A DNA stretch of 64,000 bases, taken from Bacillus sp. FSL K6-3431. GTDB lineage: Bacteria > Bacillota > Bacilli > Bacillales > Bacillaceae_C. Of this stretch, positions 31,249 through 40,896 are shown in pieces (the stretch's first letter is position 1; every line of letters begins with the position of its first letter). The stretch covers positions 4,092,001 to 4,156,000 of the forward strand of contig NZ_JBBOCT010000001.1 in assembly GCF_038002605.1 (NCBI RefSeq). The letters are read 5' to 3'. A model generated the notes under the pieces. The model was not told the DNA's origin and searched no databases. It saw only the letters and a list, made by a program, of their open reading frames with translations. The position numbers and the translations under genes are program-made.

Positions 31249-31911
31249 ATGAGCGAAGAAACAGTTAAAATTCCACATGCAACGGCAAAGCGGTTACCAC
31301 TTTATTATAGATTTATTAAAAACCTTCATGCATCTGGCAAGCAACGTGTTTCATCCGCGGAGTTAAGCGAAGCAGTAAAAGTAGATTCCGCCACGATTCG
31401 TAGAGATTTTTCTTATTTTGGCGCGCTGGGAAAAAAAGGATATGGGTATAATGTGAATTATCTGTTAAATTTCTTTTCCAAAACGTTGGACCAAGATGAG
31501 TTAACAAAAGTTGCGTTAATTGGGGTTGGAAATCTGGGAACAGCTTTTTTAAATTATAATTTCCTCAAAAACAATAATACGAAGATTACGATGGCGTTTG
31601 AAGTGGATTCGGACAAAGTGGGTACAATGATGGGTGAGGTACCAATATATGATATGCGAGAACTCAAGGAACGTCTTCAAGAGGATGATATTTCGGTCGT
31701 GATTTTGACAGTACCTGCGAATGCCGCTCAGCAAATCACTGATGAATTGGAAAAAGCCAATGTGAAAGGAATATTAAATTTCACACCTGCAAGGCTTACA
31801 GTTCCATCTTCCGTTCGTGTTCACCATATTGACCTAGCTGTGGAGCTACAGTCACTTATTTACTTTTTGAAAAATTACGCCGATACAGACACGGAAATTT
31901 CACAGGAATAG
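31249..31911 (+). CDS. rex: Redox-sensing transcriptional repressor Rex
   Basis: A 220-residue repressor of fermentation and anaerobic respiration genes, which releases DNA when NADH rises. The N-terminal winged helix includes [22 protein letters not shown]; the Rossmann NADH-binding domain has [14 protein letters not shown] (GxGxxG). It lies directly after the moaC relic, with AAGGGGGACAAATAA as a ribosome-binding region inherited from that relic. Confidence 0.95.
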   Translation: MSEETVKIPHATAKRLPLYYRFIKNLHASGKQRVSSAELSEAVKVDSATIRRDFSYFGALGKKGYGYNVNYLLNFFSKTLDQDELTKVALIGVGNLGTAFLNYNFLKNNNTKITMAFEVDSDKVGTMMGEVPIYDMRELKERLQEDDISVVILTVPANAAQQITDELEKANVKGILNFTPARLTVPSSVRVHHIDLAVELQSLIYFLKNYADTDTEISQE

Positions 31912-31965
31912 GGTAATTAGAATAGCTAAGTTAGGATCAATCCGTTAAAATAAACAATAAGAGGA

Positions 31966-32169
31966 TGTTCAAAAAGTCACCAAATGATAAACGGCGAATT
32001 TCTTCGTTGCTCGGTTTTTCCGGTTCTCACGTAGCTACAGGAAGGATCTTCTGTTAAGCTCGCTCACGTCCTGTGAGCAACACAGAAGTCAGCACATCCT
32101 GTGCAAGTCAGATCCTCAAAACCTTCTCGCCTCGAACTTCTTGTTTCTTATTTGGCACCTTTTTGAACA
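31966..32169. repeat. 204-bp inverted-repeat (MITE-like) element between rex and tatA
   Basis: Bounded by perfect 11-bp inverted ends, TGTTCAAAAAG at 31966-31976 and CTTTTTGAACA at 32159-32169, with further imperfect pairing inward (CACCAAATGATAAAC against the complement of GTTTCTTATTTGGCAC). The centre carries the Bacillaceae-1-like RNA. No target-site duplication is obvious and there is no ORF. It may be a small non-autonomous element or one large RNA hairpin. Confidence 0.6.
32043..32116 (+). ncRNA. Bacillaceae-1-like RNA motif
   Basis: Outer stem AGGATCT 32043-32049 with AGATCCT 32110-32116. Inside are the hairpins GCTCAC-GTCCT-GTGAGC and GCAC-ATCCT-GTGC. Both terminal loops read RUCCU (GUCCU and AUCCU), the hallmark I recall for the Bacillaceae-1 motif. 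Relative to the copy at 25280, the first stem has changed on both sides (GCCAC/GTGGC to GCTCAC/GTGAGC), which supports a conserved fold. It lies in the leader of tatA. Confidence 0.7.
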
Positions 32170-32192
32170 CGTACTATAAGGAGGTGGGCGCA

Positions 32193-32369
32193 ATGCCAGG
32201 ACCGGGTAGTTGGATTTTAATTGCACTTGTTGCTTTATTGATTTTTGGACCTAAGAAATTGCCAGAGCTTGGAAAAGCAGCGGGTAATACATTACGTGAG
32301 TTTAAGAACGCGACAAAGGGACTTGCTGATGAAGATGAAAAAGAGAAGAAGCAAGACGCCGACCAATGA
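32193..32369 (+). CDS. tatA: Sec-independent translocase subunit TatA
   Basis: A 58-residue TatA-type protein: short N-terminus, one membrane helix (about residues 7-21, [14 protein letters not shown]), the [12 protein letters not shown] hinge and amphipathic helix, and a charged tail. It forms the pore of the twin-arginine pathway for folded proteins. The ATG at 32193 follows AAGGAGGTGGG; frames extending further upstream run through the inverted-repeat element and are not coding. TatC follows 14 bases later. Confidence 0.93.
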   Translation: MPGPGSWILIALVALLIFGPKKLPELGKAAGNTLREFKNATKGLADEDEKEKKQDADQ

Positions 32370-32383
32370 TAGGATGACATATT

Positions 32384-33136
32384 ATGAGTCAGAATGATAT
32401 GACGATTTATGACCATATAGAAGAATTAAGAAAACGGCTGATCATTATAGTCGTTTTCTTAATGTTTGCAGTGATCGGCGGATTTTTCCTTGCACAGCCA
32501 CTAATTAAAATCATACAAAGTGCGGATATTGTGCAAGATTTAACGATGAATGCATTTCGAATCACAGATCCATTTAAAGTATATATGCAAATGGCACTTT
32601 TACTTGCATTCATCATTACTTCACCGCTGATTTTATATCAGTTGTGGGCATTTATTAGCCCGGGGCTTCATGAAAAGGAACGTAAAGTAACACTAGGATA
32701 TATCCCTGTTTCCGTGTTTTTATTTTTATTGGGTATCTCTTTTGCTTACTTCATTTTGTTTCCATTTGTCATCCAATTCATGCTTACGCTTTCGGGGAAT
32801 ATGGATATCCAAACGACAATCGGAATTAATGAGTATTTTCAATTTTTATTCCAAATTACAATTCCATTTGGCATACTATTCCAATTGCCAGTTGTCTTAC
32901 TGTTTTTAGCAAGGTTGGGAATTGTCACACCATCTTTTTTGTCGAAAATTAGAAAATATGCATACTTTATCTTATTTGTGATTGCTGCATTTATTACACC
33001 ACCTGATATCGTATCGCATTTATTGGTAACCGTACCGCTCTTTATCTTATATGAAATTAGTATATGGATTTCGAAAATTGGATATAAAAAAGCGCAAGCT
33101 GCGGAAAAAAAGTACGAACACAAGCAGAATAAATGA
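32384..33136 (+). CDS. tatC: Sec-independent translocase subunit TatC
   Basis: A 250-residue six-helix membrane protein that binds twin-arginine signal peptides. DHIEELRKRL at the N-terminus, PLILYQLWAFISPGLHEKER and ALITPPD-like FITPPDIVSHL are family motifs. It forms a minimal TatA-TatC system in one operon. The B. subtilis counterparts at this location are tatAy-tatCy. Confidence 0.94.
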   Translation: MSQNDMTIYDHIEELRKRLIIIVVFLMFAVIGGFFLAQPLIKIIQSADIVQDLTMNAFRITDPFKVYMQMALLLAFIITSPLILYQLWAFISPGLHEKERKVTLGYIPVSVFLFLLGISFAYFILFPFVIQFMLTLSGNMDIQTTIGINEYFQFLFQITIPFGILFQLPVVLLFLARLGIVTPSFLSKIRKYAYFILFVIAAFITPPDIVSHLLVTVPLFILYEISIWISKIGYKKAQAAEKKYEHKQNK

Positions 33137-33212
33137 TAAAAGAAGAACCGTGGTTTAGAAAAGATGGAAAGTGTCTTAATATCTAGACATGATGATAAAT
33201 GCATACTTCAAA

Positions 33213-33252
33213 GAAAAAAAAGAGACTTTCGCTTAAAGTCTCTTATTTTTTC
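33213..33252. terminator. Bidirectional terminator between tatC and ydiK
   Basis: AAGAGACTTT pairs with AAAGTCTCTT, with A and T runs on the two sides, serving the convergent genes. It overlaps the 3' end of ydiK. Confidence 0.8.
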
Positions 33253-33437
33253 ACCTTTTTTAATTTGAAGTGTATAGAAAGTAATCGAAACCCCGCCCCG
33301 AAATCAAAGGTAGCGAGAATGACTAGTAAGTAAGCGAAGATATTCCAATCATTTGCTGTAACTTGTTGAATGGCAAAGAAGGTAAAAATAGCTCCTAGGA
33401 CTATATATATGAATCCAGAGAATAACGGTGACCTCAT
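33243..33437 (-). CDS. ydiK: YdiK-like small membrane protein (DUF4305)
   Basis: A 64-residue protein with two membrane helices (about 8-25 and 33-52) and a basic tail. The synteny and the GAIFTFFAIQQV...WNIFAYLL pattern fit Bacillus YdiK. Function unknown. Its start abuts the end of ydiL by one base, so the two are co-transcribed on the minus strand. Confidence 0.8.
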   Translation of the reverse strand: MRSPLFSGFIYIVLGAIFTFFAIQQVTANDWNIFAYLLVILATFDFGAGFRLLSIHFKLKKVKK

Positions 33438-34165
33438 TAGAATAAACCTCCCATCCAGCTATGCAACAATCCTACTACTTCTTGATTAGTTGGTAATTTA
33501 AACTGTCCAATTGTCACTATTGTATTCATGGCTACATGAGAAATAATAGGAACAATAATTCTTCCCGTTTTTACATAAAGGAAAGAGAAAGTAAAGCCCA
33601 TCGCCGCATAAATAATTAAATGCTTTGGCTCTTGGTGTGCTAAAGAAAAGATTAGTGCACTAATCAATGCTGAAACCCAGAAAGGAAATCGATTATAAAG
33701 GGTTCCGAAAATGACTTTACGAAAGACGATTTCTTCTAGTATTGGACCTAAAATAGAACTAGCAATGACAACCATGGGCACAACTCTGATCAAGTTCATG
33801 ATATTTTGTGTATTTTGTGAACCAGCTTCAATTCCAAGGACCTGTTCTACTAAGACAGCAGCAATTTGTGAGATAAAGGCAAGGAAAATTCCGCCAATTG
33901 CCCAATTAATAGATGAGCTAGCGGATAAAGGCTTAGACTTTTCAATTTTCGTGTAAGGAGTTGCTTTCTTTAAAAGTAAAAGCACGATAGCCAATCCGAC
34001 CGAAAAGCTAATAACAACCCAAAGTCCCGCTGCAAGAACCTTCATATCGTTAAGATCAGCATGGAAAACCTTTGTGCCTATGAGCAATAGCAAAGGAAAT
34101 CCAATATATGTGGACAGATGCATAGATATAAACGTGATAACGATGTATATATATCTTTTTTTCAT
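33437..34165 (-). CDS. ydiL: CPBP-family intramembrane glutamic protease (YdiL)
   Basis: A polytopic membrane protein (about 242 aa from the MKKRYIYIV start) of the CPBP/Abi family. The catalytic-type motifs are EEIVFRKVIFG (Glu-Glu and Arg), SLAHQEPKHL (His) and HVAMNT. CPBP proteins are relatives of the CAAX protease Rce1. An in-frame ATG at 34204 would add 13 residues, but the GGAAGGA site suits 34165. It diverges from groES. Confidence 0.87.
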   Translation of the reverse strand: MKKRYIYIVITFISMHLSTYIGFPLLLLIGTKVFHADLNDMKVLAAGLWVVISFSVGLAIVLLLLKKATPYTKIEKSKPLSASSSINWAIGGIFLAFISQIAAVLVEQVLGIEAGSQNTQNIMNLIRVVPMVVIASSILGPILEEIVFRKVIFGTLYNRFPFWVSALISALIFSLAHQEPKHLIIYAAMGFTFSFLYVKTGRIIVPIISHVAMNTIVTIGQFKLPTNQEVVGLLHSWMGGLF

Positions 34166-34347
34166 AAAATAACATGTTCCTTCCCGACTTATATAAGTAG
34201 ACAATCTTAATATTACTAATAATCAGGTGTGCATTCAATTAGGAAGGCTTTTTTACAGACTTTGTAGAAGTTTGGCGAAAGGTTTTTAAGGAAAAGAAAG
34301 CAGGAGACTTGCAATAAGTTCCCAAATTTAATATTATAATAATTGTG

Positions 34348-34374
34348 TTAGCACTCGATTAGGTAGAGTGCTAA
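34348..34374 (+). promoter_or_regulatory. CIRCE operator of groESL (HrcA site)
   Basis: TTAGCACTC, 9 bp, GAGTGCTAA: an exact match to the CIRCE inverted repeat bound by HrcA. A TATAAT at 34335-34340 lies just upstream as a likely -10 element; the -35 is less clear (TTGCAA at 34309 is 20 bp away). Heat-shock control by HrcA is therefore expected. Confidence 0.95.
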
Positions 34375-34413
34375 TAATTAAACTACATATTTTATTTAGG
34401 GAGGTTGTTTCAC

Positions 34414-34698
34414 TTGTTAAAACCATTAGGTGATCGCGTTATTATTGAACTGGTAGAAGCAGAAGAAAAAACAGCAAGCGGTATTGTACTTCCAGATTCG
34501 GCTAAGGAAAAACCACAGGAAGGTAAAATTGTTGCTGTAGGTACTGGTCGTGTTTTAGACAACGGCGAGCGTGTTGCTCTTGAAGTGTCAGAAGGCAATA
34601 AAATTATCTTCTCTAAATACAGTGGAACCGAAGTTAAATATGAAGGAACAGAATACTTGATTCTACGTGAATCTGACATATTGGCTGTTATTGGATAA
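34414..34698 (+). CDS. groES: Co-chaperonin GroES
   Basis: A 94-residue lid of the GroEL chamber. [23 protein letters not shown] (in part), the mobile loop, and the [26 protein letters not shown] end are typical. Translation starts at TTG 34414, 9 nt after GGGAGG; the TTG at 34405 abuts that site and is unlikely. Controlled by the CIRCE element upstream. Confidence 0.96.
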   Translation: MLKPLGDRVIIELVEAEEKTASGIVLPDSAKEKPQEGKIVAVGTGRVLDNGERVALEVSEGNKIIFSKYSGTEVKYEGTEYLILRESDILAVIG

Positions 34699-34802
34699 TC
34701 ACTTTTCAAAAGTAAAGAAAGCATCAAGTTAGATGAACAATTATTGAAAAGAAGTCTGTTTATATCTAAATCAAATGTTTTTCTTAATTTCAAAAACGAT
34801 GA

Positions 34803-36460
<1,658 letters not shown>

Positions 36461-36560
36461 TCTTACCACCCTTGATATGTAAGGGTTTGTGAGAAGGTTA
36501 TTCATGAAATGCTAACTTTTTGCTAACTTTCGGTAATCGAAATAAATTAATAATGAGTTT

Positions 36561-37706
36561 TTATAAAAGACCTTTCGTGAGTTCACTGAACTTATGAGAG
36601 GTCTTTTCTTCGATGTTTTTGGTCATATGAGCATAGATGTTCATTGTTGTGTTGACATCGCCATGACCTAATCGCTCTTGGATTTCTTTTACACCTGCTC
36701 CAGCTTCGATAAGAAGGGAAGTATGCGTATGTCTAAAACCATGCGCCGTAATGTGTTTGTCTGTATCCATTCGTTTCATCAATCGTTGCAAACGCAAAGC
36801 TACCTGCTTCATGACCCTTGGTTGCCCCGTGTTTTCCGCAAAAATGAAATTCTGATCGTCATAGACCAAACGTTGTTTCATTTTCAACTCCATTTGCTCA
36901 CGCCTATGTGCTTTGAACAAAGCAATAAGTCTATCGTCAATCATGATTGTCCGGACAGACTTTTTTGTTTTTGGAGTCAAAAGTTCATAACTTATCTTTT
37001 TATTACTTGGGTTGTAGTAAGTCTTTGTGATTCTTATTGTTTTCTTTGTGAAATCCAAATCAGACCATTTCAATGCAATCATTTCGCCTAAACGCATACC
37101 TGTATATGCCAATGTGACAAAAGATAAATAATCCATATATAGTCCATGTTCTTTAGTGATGGTTAAGAAGTTTTTTAGTTCATCTAACTCAAGAAACTTC
37201 TCTTGAATGTCTTCATCTTCAATATCTTCAACAGTTACTTGTTTTTTCGGCATAACAAATCCATCAGTTGGGTTTGCACGTATCAAATCTTGACGGATTG
37301 CATGTTTGAAGATCATGTTACCGGTCGTGTGAATACTGTCGATATAGTTTTGGCTAAACTCTTTCCGGGATTGATACATATGTCTTGTAATCCTTTTTAA
37401 AGGAAGATGACCCCAAGCTGATACAAGATGCTTCATAGCAATGCTACGTGCTCTAACGCTACTTATTTTAGCTTGTGTTGCATAATAATCCACCCAATCG
37501 TTCGTGAATTTCCCAAAAGTGATATTTGATTCTTGAATAAAACTACCTTCTGCAAGAGCTTCTTCAACTTTGTTTGCTGCAAGTTGGGCTTCTTTTTTCG
37601 TACGGAAACCTGACTTTGTTAGCTTTGGTGGTCCCCCTGTAACCATGTACTTCGCATTATTGACGACATAAGCCCACTTGTTGCCACGTTTATGGATGTG
37701 TGCCAT
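36561..37706 (-). CDS. int: Tyrosine recombinase / phage-ICE integrase
   Basis: A 381-residue site-specific recombinase of the Tn916/ICEBs1 Int type. An N-terminal AP2-like arm-DNA-binding domain (about 5-50) is followed by a SAM-like core-binding domain (about 63-150) and a catalytic domain with Arg205 (YTGMRLGEM), His322 and Arg325 (HGFRHTH), His348 (LGHGD) and nucleophile Tyr358 (NIYAH). It should catalyse integration and excision at the groEL repeat. The 3' end faces attL, the common layout. Confidence 0.95.
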   Translation of the reverse strand: MAHIHKRGNKWAYVVNNAKYMVTGGPPKLTKSGFRTKKEAQLAANKVEEALAEGSFIQESNITFGKFTNDWVDYYATQAKISSVRARSIAMKHLVSAWGHLPLKRITRHMYQSRKEFSQNYIDSIHTTGNMIFKHAIRQDLIRANPTDGFVMPKKQVTVEDIEDEDIQEKFLELDELKNFLTITKEHGLYMDYLSFVTLAYTGMRLGEMIALKWSDLDFTKKTIRITKTYYNPSNKKISYELLTPKTKKSVRTIMIDDRLIALFKAHRREQMELKMKQRLVYDDQNFIFAENTGQPRVMKQVALRLQRLMKRMDTDKHITAHGFRHTHTSLLIEAGAGVKEIQERLGHGDVNTTMNIYAHMTKNIEEKTSHKFSELTKGLL

Positions 37707-37736
37707 TGATTTTCACCTCCCTTTAAATGTTCCTAC

Positions 37737-38129
37737 TCATTTTTCTAGAAAAAACATATCTAAGAACAATTCAAGTTTTTCAATGTCACGTTCTGTAAAA
37801 GGCTTGCCTTTATAAAATTTTAATGCACTATTATCCAATAGTATTTTTTCAAGATCATATCTTTCTTGAACGAAGTCCATATTAGGAAGCGTTAAATAAA
37901 GTGCTTCATTATCCAAATACCCTGCTTTTTTCATTAGAACTCCGACATCCATCTTCAATGCGCTGGCTAATTTTTGTAACGTATTGGCCTTTGGTTGCTT
38001 TACCCGATTGTTTTCAATCTGCGATAAATAAGACTTTGAAATATCTGTGGTTGCAGATAGTTCTTCTAACGTCATTTTTAAATCCTTTCGCTTTAACCTA
38101 ATAATAAGTCCAATCGATGAGTCCATCAT
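37737..38129 (-). CDS. Xre-family repressor
   Basis: A 130-residue protein with an N-terminal helix-turn-helix (about residues 8-62: LRFK-like basic start, MTLEELSATTDISKSYLSQIEN, KANTLQKLASALKMDV). It resembles the immunity repressors of ICEs and prophages, and is divergently placed against the xis-like gene with palindromes between. The ATG at 38129 follows AGGAGGTGA; the upstream ATG at 38153 precedes that site. I see no ImmA-like protease gene beside it, so induction would need another signal. Confidence 0.85.
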   Translation of the reverse strand: MMDSSIGLIIRLKRKDLKMTLEELSATTDISKSYLSQIENNRVKQPKANTLQKLASALKMDVGVLMKKAGYLDNEALYLTLPNMDFVQERYDLEKILLDNSALKFYKGKPFTERDIEKLELFLDMFFLEK

Positions 38130-38147
38130 TTCACCTCCTATAATTAC

Positions 38148-38348
38148 AAGCATAAAGTATGCTTATGATTTTTTCAATAAATAAGTTTAACTAAATACAA
38201 ACATTATAAACAGGTGTATTCCATTCGATTGTACTGCAAACCACTTGTGGTTTATGGTTTAGTACCACGTATATTTTTTGGTGTGGCATTTAAAAAATAA
38301 AACATTTGAGGGGAAAAGGTTTACAAAATATAAACATTGATTTATTAT
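38148..38348. promoter_or_regulatory. Divergent control region with two perfect palindromes and a promoter
   Basis: AAGCATA-AAG-TATGCTT at 38148-38164 lies just upstream of the repressor start, and AAACCAC-TT-GTGGTTT at 38238-38253 lies mid-way. GTTTA/TAAAC arms flank 38319-38335. A promoter for the rightward genes reads TTTACA 38320-38325, 17 bp, TATTAT 38343-38348. The palindromes are likely operators for the Xre repressor or a partner; their different sequences suggest two binding specificities. Confidence 0.65.
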
Positions 38349-38409
38349 GATTGTAATCTATTGGTTATATATGGTCTGATAGATTGTGATTTTTACTGGA
38401 GGTGGGAAA

Positions 38410-38712
38410 ATGATAAGAGTTGAGATTGATGAGCAAGAATTGAAGAATATTTACTTGCAAAAAGTAGAGGAAAGATTAGAAGAGTTGGAGTCGGTAGTGT
38501 TTTTTATGAATTCAAAGCAACTATGCGAGTACTTAAACATGTCGTGGAATACGATAGTTGATTCATTCTTATACGATGAAGAATTTCCAAGTTTAAAGGT
38601 AGGCACGAAGTGGTTGTTTAATAGAAAAGAAGTGCAAAAGTATATGGAAAAGTATTATGACGAAGTTAAAATTAACGGAAAAGATATTTTGAAATATCGT
38701 AGGAAGGGATGA
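38410..38712 (+). CDS. Excisionase-like winged-helix DNA-binding protein
   Basis: A 100-residue protein. An N-terminal acidic helix (EEQELKNIYLQKVEERLEELE region) is followed by a MerR/Xis-like HTH: MNSKQLCEYLNMSWNTIVDSF and FPSLKVGTKWLFNRKEVQKYM. The position, first rightward gene opposite the repressor, suits an excisionase or early regulator. The ATG at 38410 follows GGAGGTGGG. The precise role is inferred. Confidence 0.7.
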   Translation: MIRVEIDEQELKNIYLQKVEERLEELESVVFFMNSKQLCEYLNMSWNTIVDSFLYDEEFPSLKVGTKWLFNRKEVQKYMEKYYDEVKINGKDILKYRRKG

Positions 38713-38716
38713 GAAG

Positions 38717-38851
38717 ATGTTTGAACATAAAAAAAGCCCTTTAACTCACGGCAATGAGTTAGAAGGGCATATGAAAATAAACCTATTATCATTTTATAAC
38801 ATACGCTCAACATTCGCAATCACTCCGATTCATGGGAAGTGTTGTGATTGA
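38717..38851 (+). CDS. Small ORF coupled to the DUF927 gene (44 aa)
   Basis: ATG 38717 follows GGAAGGGATGAGAAG, and the frame ends in a TGA (38849-38851) that overlaps the TTG start of the next gene. A strong hairpin (GCCCTTTAACTCA 38736-38748 with TGAGTTAGAAGGGC 38755-38768) lies within it. It could be a leader peptide controlling the DUF927 gene, or a short protein. No family recognised. Confidence 0.4.
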   Translation: MFEHKKSPLTHGNELEGHMKINLLSFYNIRSTFAITPIHGKCCD

Positions 38852-40488
38852 CTGTCTATGAAACATTCCTTGAAGAAGTGAAGGGGTTTGGTATTCCAAA
38901 CCCTTTCTTCACTAAAGACAATAAGTTATATAGAATAGATGCAAAAAATGATGAAGAACACTTTGTAAGTAGACAGGTTCCATATATTACAAAGTGTTTT
39001 GATGACATTGAAAAGAACAACGTACAGTATGAATTGAAGTGGTTTAACGATGGTAAGGTTTATGATGAAGTTGTACCTGCTACAGCACTGGCAACAAAGC
39101 GTGAGGTGATTTCATTAGCCAATAAAGGGTTGAGTAGCAATGACCGAAATGCACGCTACCTTATTGAGTATTTTGATTTGTTCCTAGAAAAAAATAGATT
39201 AAATCGTTCTCTTGTTGTCAGTCATCTTGGTTACGTAAGTGGGCATTTTATTCATCCATTACTGGAATCAAAGTTTCGTATTGTACCCCCAGATGAAGGA
39301 GAATTACAGCGTTTAAATGCCATCAGGTGTAAGGGTACTGTACAAGAATGGATAAACAATGTCTTAGCGCCACTTTACGATAATCCGAAGGCTTTATTCC
39401 CTGTAGTGTCTTCGTTTGCATCTGTGTTGTTCAAGCCGCATGATTTAACCCCAATACTTGTAGACATTTCGGGTGTATCCTCAAGTGGCAAGACGAGTGT
39501 CCAGAAGGCATGTGCAAGCGTTTGGGGGAAGCCAAGTGAATATATAAGTTCTATGCTAACGACAAAAATAGCAATCGAGCGTATGGCTGCCTTTTTAAAT
39601 GCTTATCCTTTAATCCTTGACGACACGAATACAGCGCATGATACAAAAGCATTGCAACAGATGATTTATATGTTTGGCAATGGTACAGGTAAGATGAGGG
39701 GTAGCTTAGACGGGAGCAGGGGGACAAGTAGTTGGCAGTCAGTGTTCATTACAACAGGAGAAAACAATATTCTGGAGTATACGAATTCACAAGGAAGCGC
39801 AGCCCGTGTTATTCCAATGACCAATTTTAAATTCGTGAATAAAAACGCGGATTATTTTGCTTTCTTAAATCAAAACGTGGAAAAGTATTATGGAAGTATT
39901 GGGTTGGAATTAATAAAGCGGTGGAAACAGCATGGTAGGCAATTTGACGGTCGTTTTAAGGAGTTGGCTACGTTATATCAATCATCTGCTACAAACAATA
40001 ATATAATGCGTAGAATCGCTTTACACTACGCCTTCATTGCATTTGTCGCAGAGGTATTAAATGATTTATTTAAAGGAGAGGGGATGGCAATTCCAGTAGA
40101 CGATTTTGCAGAACTATTTTTGGTTATTTGTTCCGAAAACAGTCACGTGGATCGGGCTAAAAGTGTTCTGACGGAAATACTAGAAGAGTTAGACGCAAAC
40201 CGAAACCGCATATACGGTGAATTTGAGCCTTCAAACGGCATACATGCCATTGTAAATGCGAACGGACTTTTCTTGACCATTGATTACTTAAAAAATAAAT
40301 TGCAAGTCGATGCAAGACAAATTAGAGAAGCATGGAAAAATCAGCGATTTACAGTACTTCAAAAGAATAACGGTAAATCGGTTGATTATTTATCAATCAC
40401 ACATAAAGGACAATCCTTTCGTGTTGTACAAGTAAATCAAAAGTTCTTAGAAGAACAAGGCTTTAATTTTTCTAGAAACAGATTTTAA
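38848..40488 (+). CDS. DUF927-domain P-loop ATPase, candidate replication protein
   Basis: This 546-residue protein has Walker A GVSSSGKT at 209-216 and a Walker B-like stretch PLILDDTN at about 254-261, within a DUF927-type helicase-like domain. Such proteins are common on phages and integrated elements and are thought to help replicate them; I see no primase motif. It starts at TTG 38848 with GGGAAGTG upstream, overlapping the small ORF. The iteron-like array follows directly, the typical arrangement of a replication protein next to its origin. Confidence 0.8.
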   Translation: MTVYETFLEEVKGFGIPNPFFTKDNKLYRIDAKNDEEHFVSRQVPYITKCFDDIEKNNVQYELKWFNDGKVYDEVVPATALATKREVISLANKGLSSNDRNARYLIEYFDLFLEKNRLNRSLVVSHLGYVSGHFIHPLLESKFRIVPPDEGELQRLNAIRCKGTVQEWINNVLAPLYDNPKALFPVVSSFASVLFKPHDLTPILVDISGVSSSGKTSVQKACASVWGKPSEYISSMLTTKIAIERMAAFLNAYPLILDDTNTAHDTKALQQMIYMFGNGTGKMRGSLDGSRGTSSWQSVFITTGENNILEYTNSQGSAARVIPMTNFKFVNKNADYFAFLNQNVEKYYGSIGLELIKRWKQHGRQFDGRFKELATLYQSSATNNNIMRRIALHYAFIAFVAEVLNDLFKGEGMAIPVDDFAELFLVICSENSHVDRAKSVLTEILEELDANRNRIYGEFEPSNGIHAIVNANGLFLTIDYLKNKLQVDARQIREAWKNQRFTVLQKNNGKSVDYLSITHKGQSFRVVQVNQKFLEEQGFNFSRNRF

Positions 40489-40513
40489 ATACTTAGGGGT
40501 GTAAAGTGTATTC

Positions 40514-40708
40514 TTGTAATTTTGTAATTGAGCGCTTATGAAGCTAGTACTATCAATTGATTGATTAATTACAAAGTCAGTGACAACAAAGATGTTGTTA
40601 AAAAAAATGACAAATAAAATATGTGGGGATTACAAGTCAAATGACAACTTGTAATTCTCTTTTTTGTGGATATAATAAGGTTTTTTAGTAGTAATTACAA
40701 AATTACAA
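40514..40708. repeat. Iteron-like array (TTGTAAT boxes), candidate origin
   Basis: Seven copies of TTGTAAT/ATTACAA: 40514 and 40522 (forward), 40568 and 40629 (reverse), 40649 (forward), 40694 and 40702 (reverse). The outer doublets both have an 8-bp offset and form a perfect 17-bp inverted repeat (CTTGTAATTTTGTAATT with its complement at 40694-40710 region). An AT-rich centre lies between them. This symmetry fits an origin bound by the adjacent DUF927 protein. Confidence 0.6.
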
Positions 40709-40769
40709 GTTTTCAGGGTATAGAGGTACTTAAAAATTGAAGAGGTAGCATAGAGAAATAGACAAATAA

Positions 40770-40823
40770 TTGTTTTAATTATATTTAACGGTAAAATAGT
40801 AGTAGGTACATTTTCACCGTTAA
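40770..40823 (+). promoter_or_regulatory. Promoter and inverted-repeat operator of the defence operon
   Basis: TTGTTT 40770-40775, 16 bp, TAAAAT 40792-40797. An inverted repeat, TTAACGGT at 40785-40792 and ACCGTTAA at 40816-40823 (extended by TTTT/AAAA), straddles the -10 and the expected start site. A regulator binding here would switch off the operon. Confidence 0.55.
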
Positions 40824-40896
40824 CATAACAATGAGTCTAAATGAATTTTAACAAGTATTATTCCTCTAATAAAATACATTGTAAAAGGAGTGCGAA

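Noticed and set aside
32073..32192. N-terminal extension of tatA by 40 codons
   Set aside because: The extension runs through the hairpin RNA element; TatA's standard N-terminus and an excellent ribosome-binding site are at 32193.
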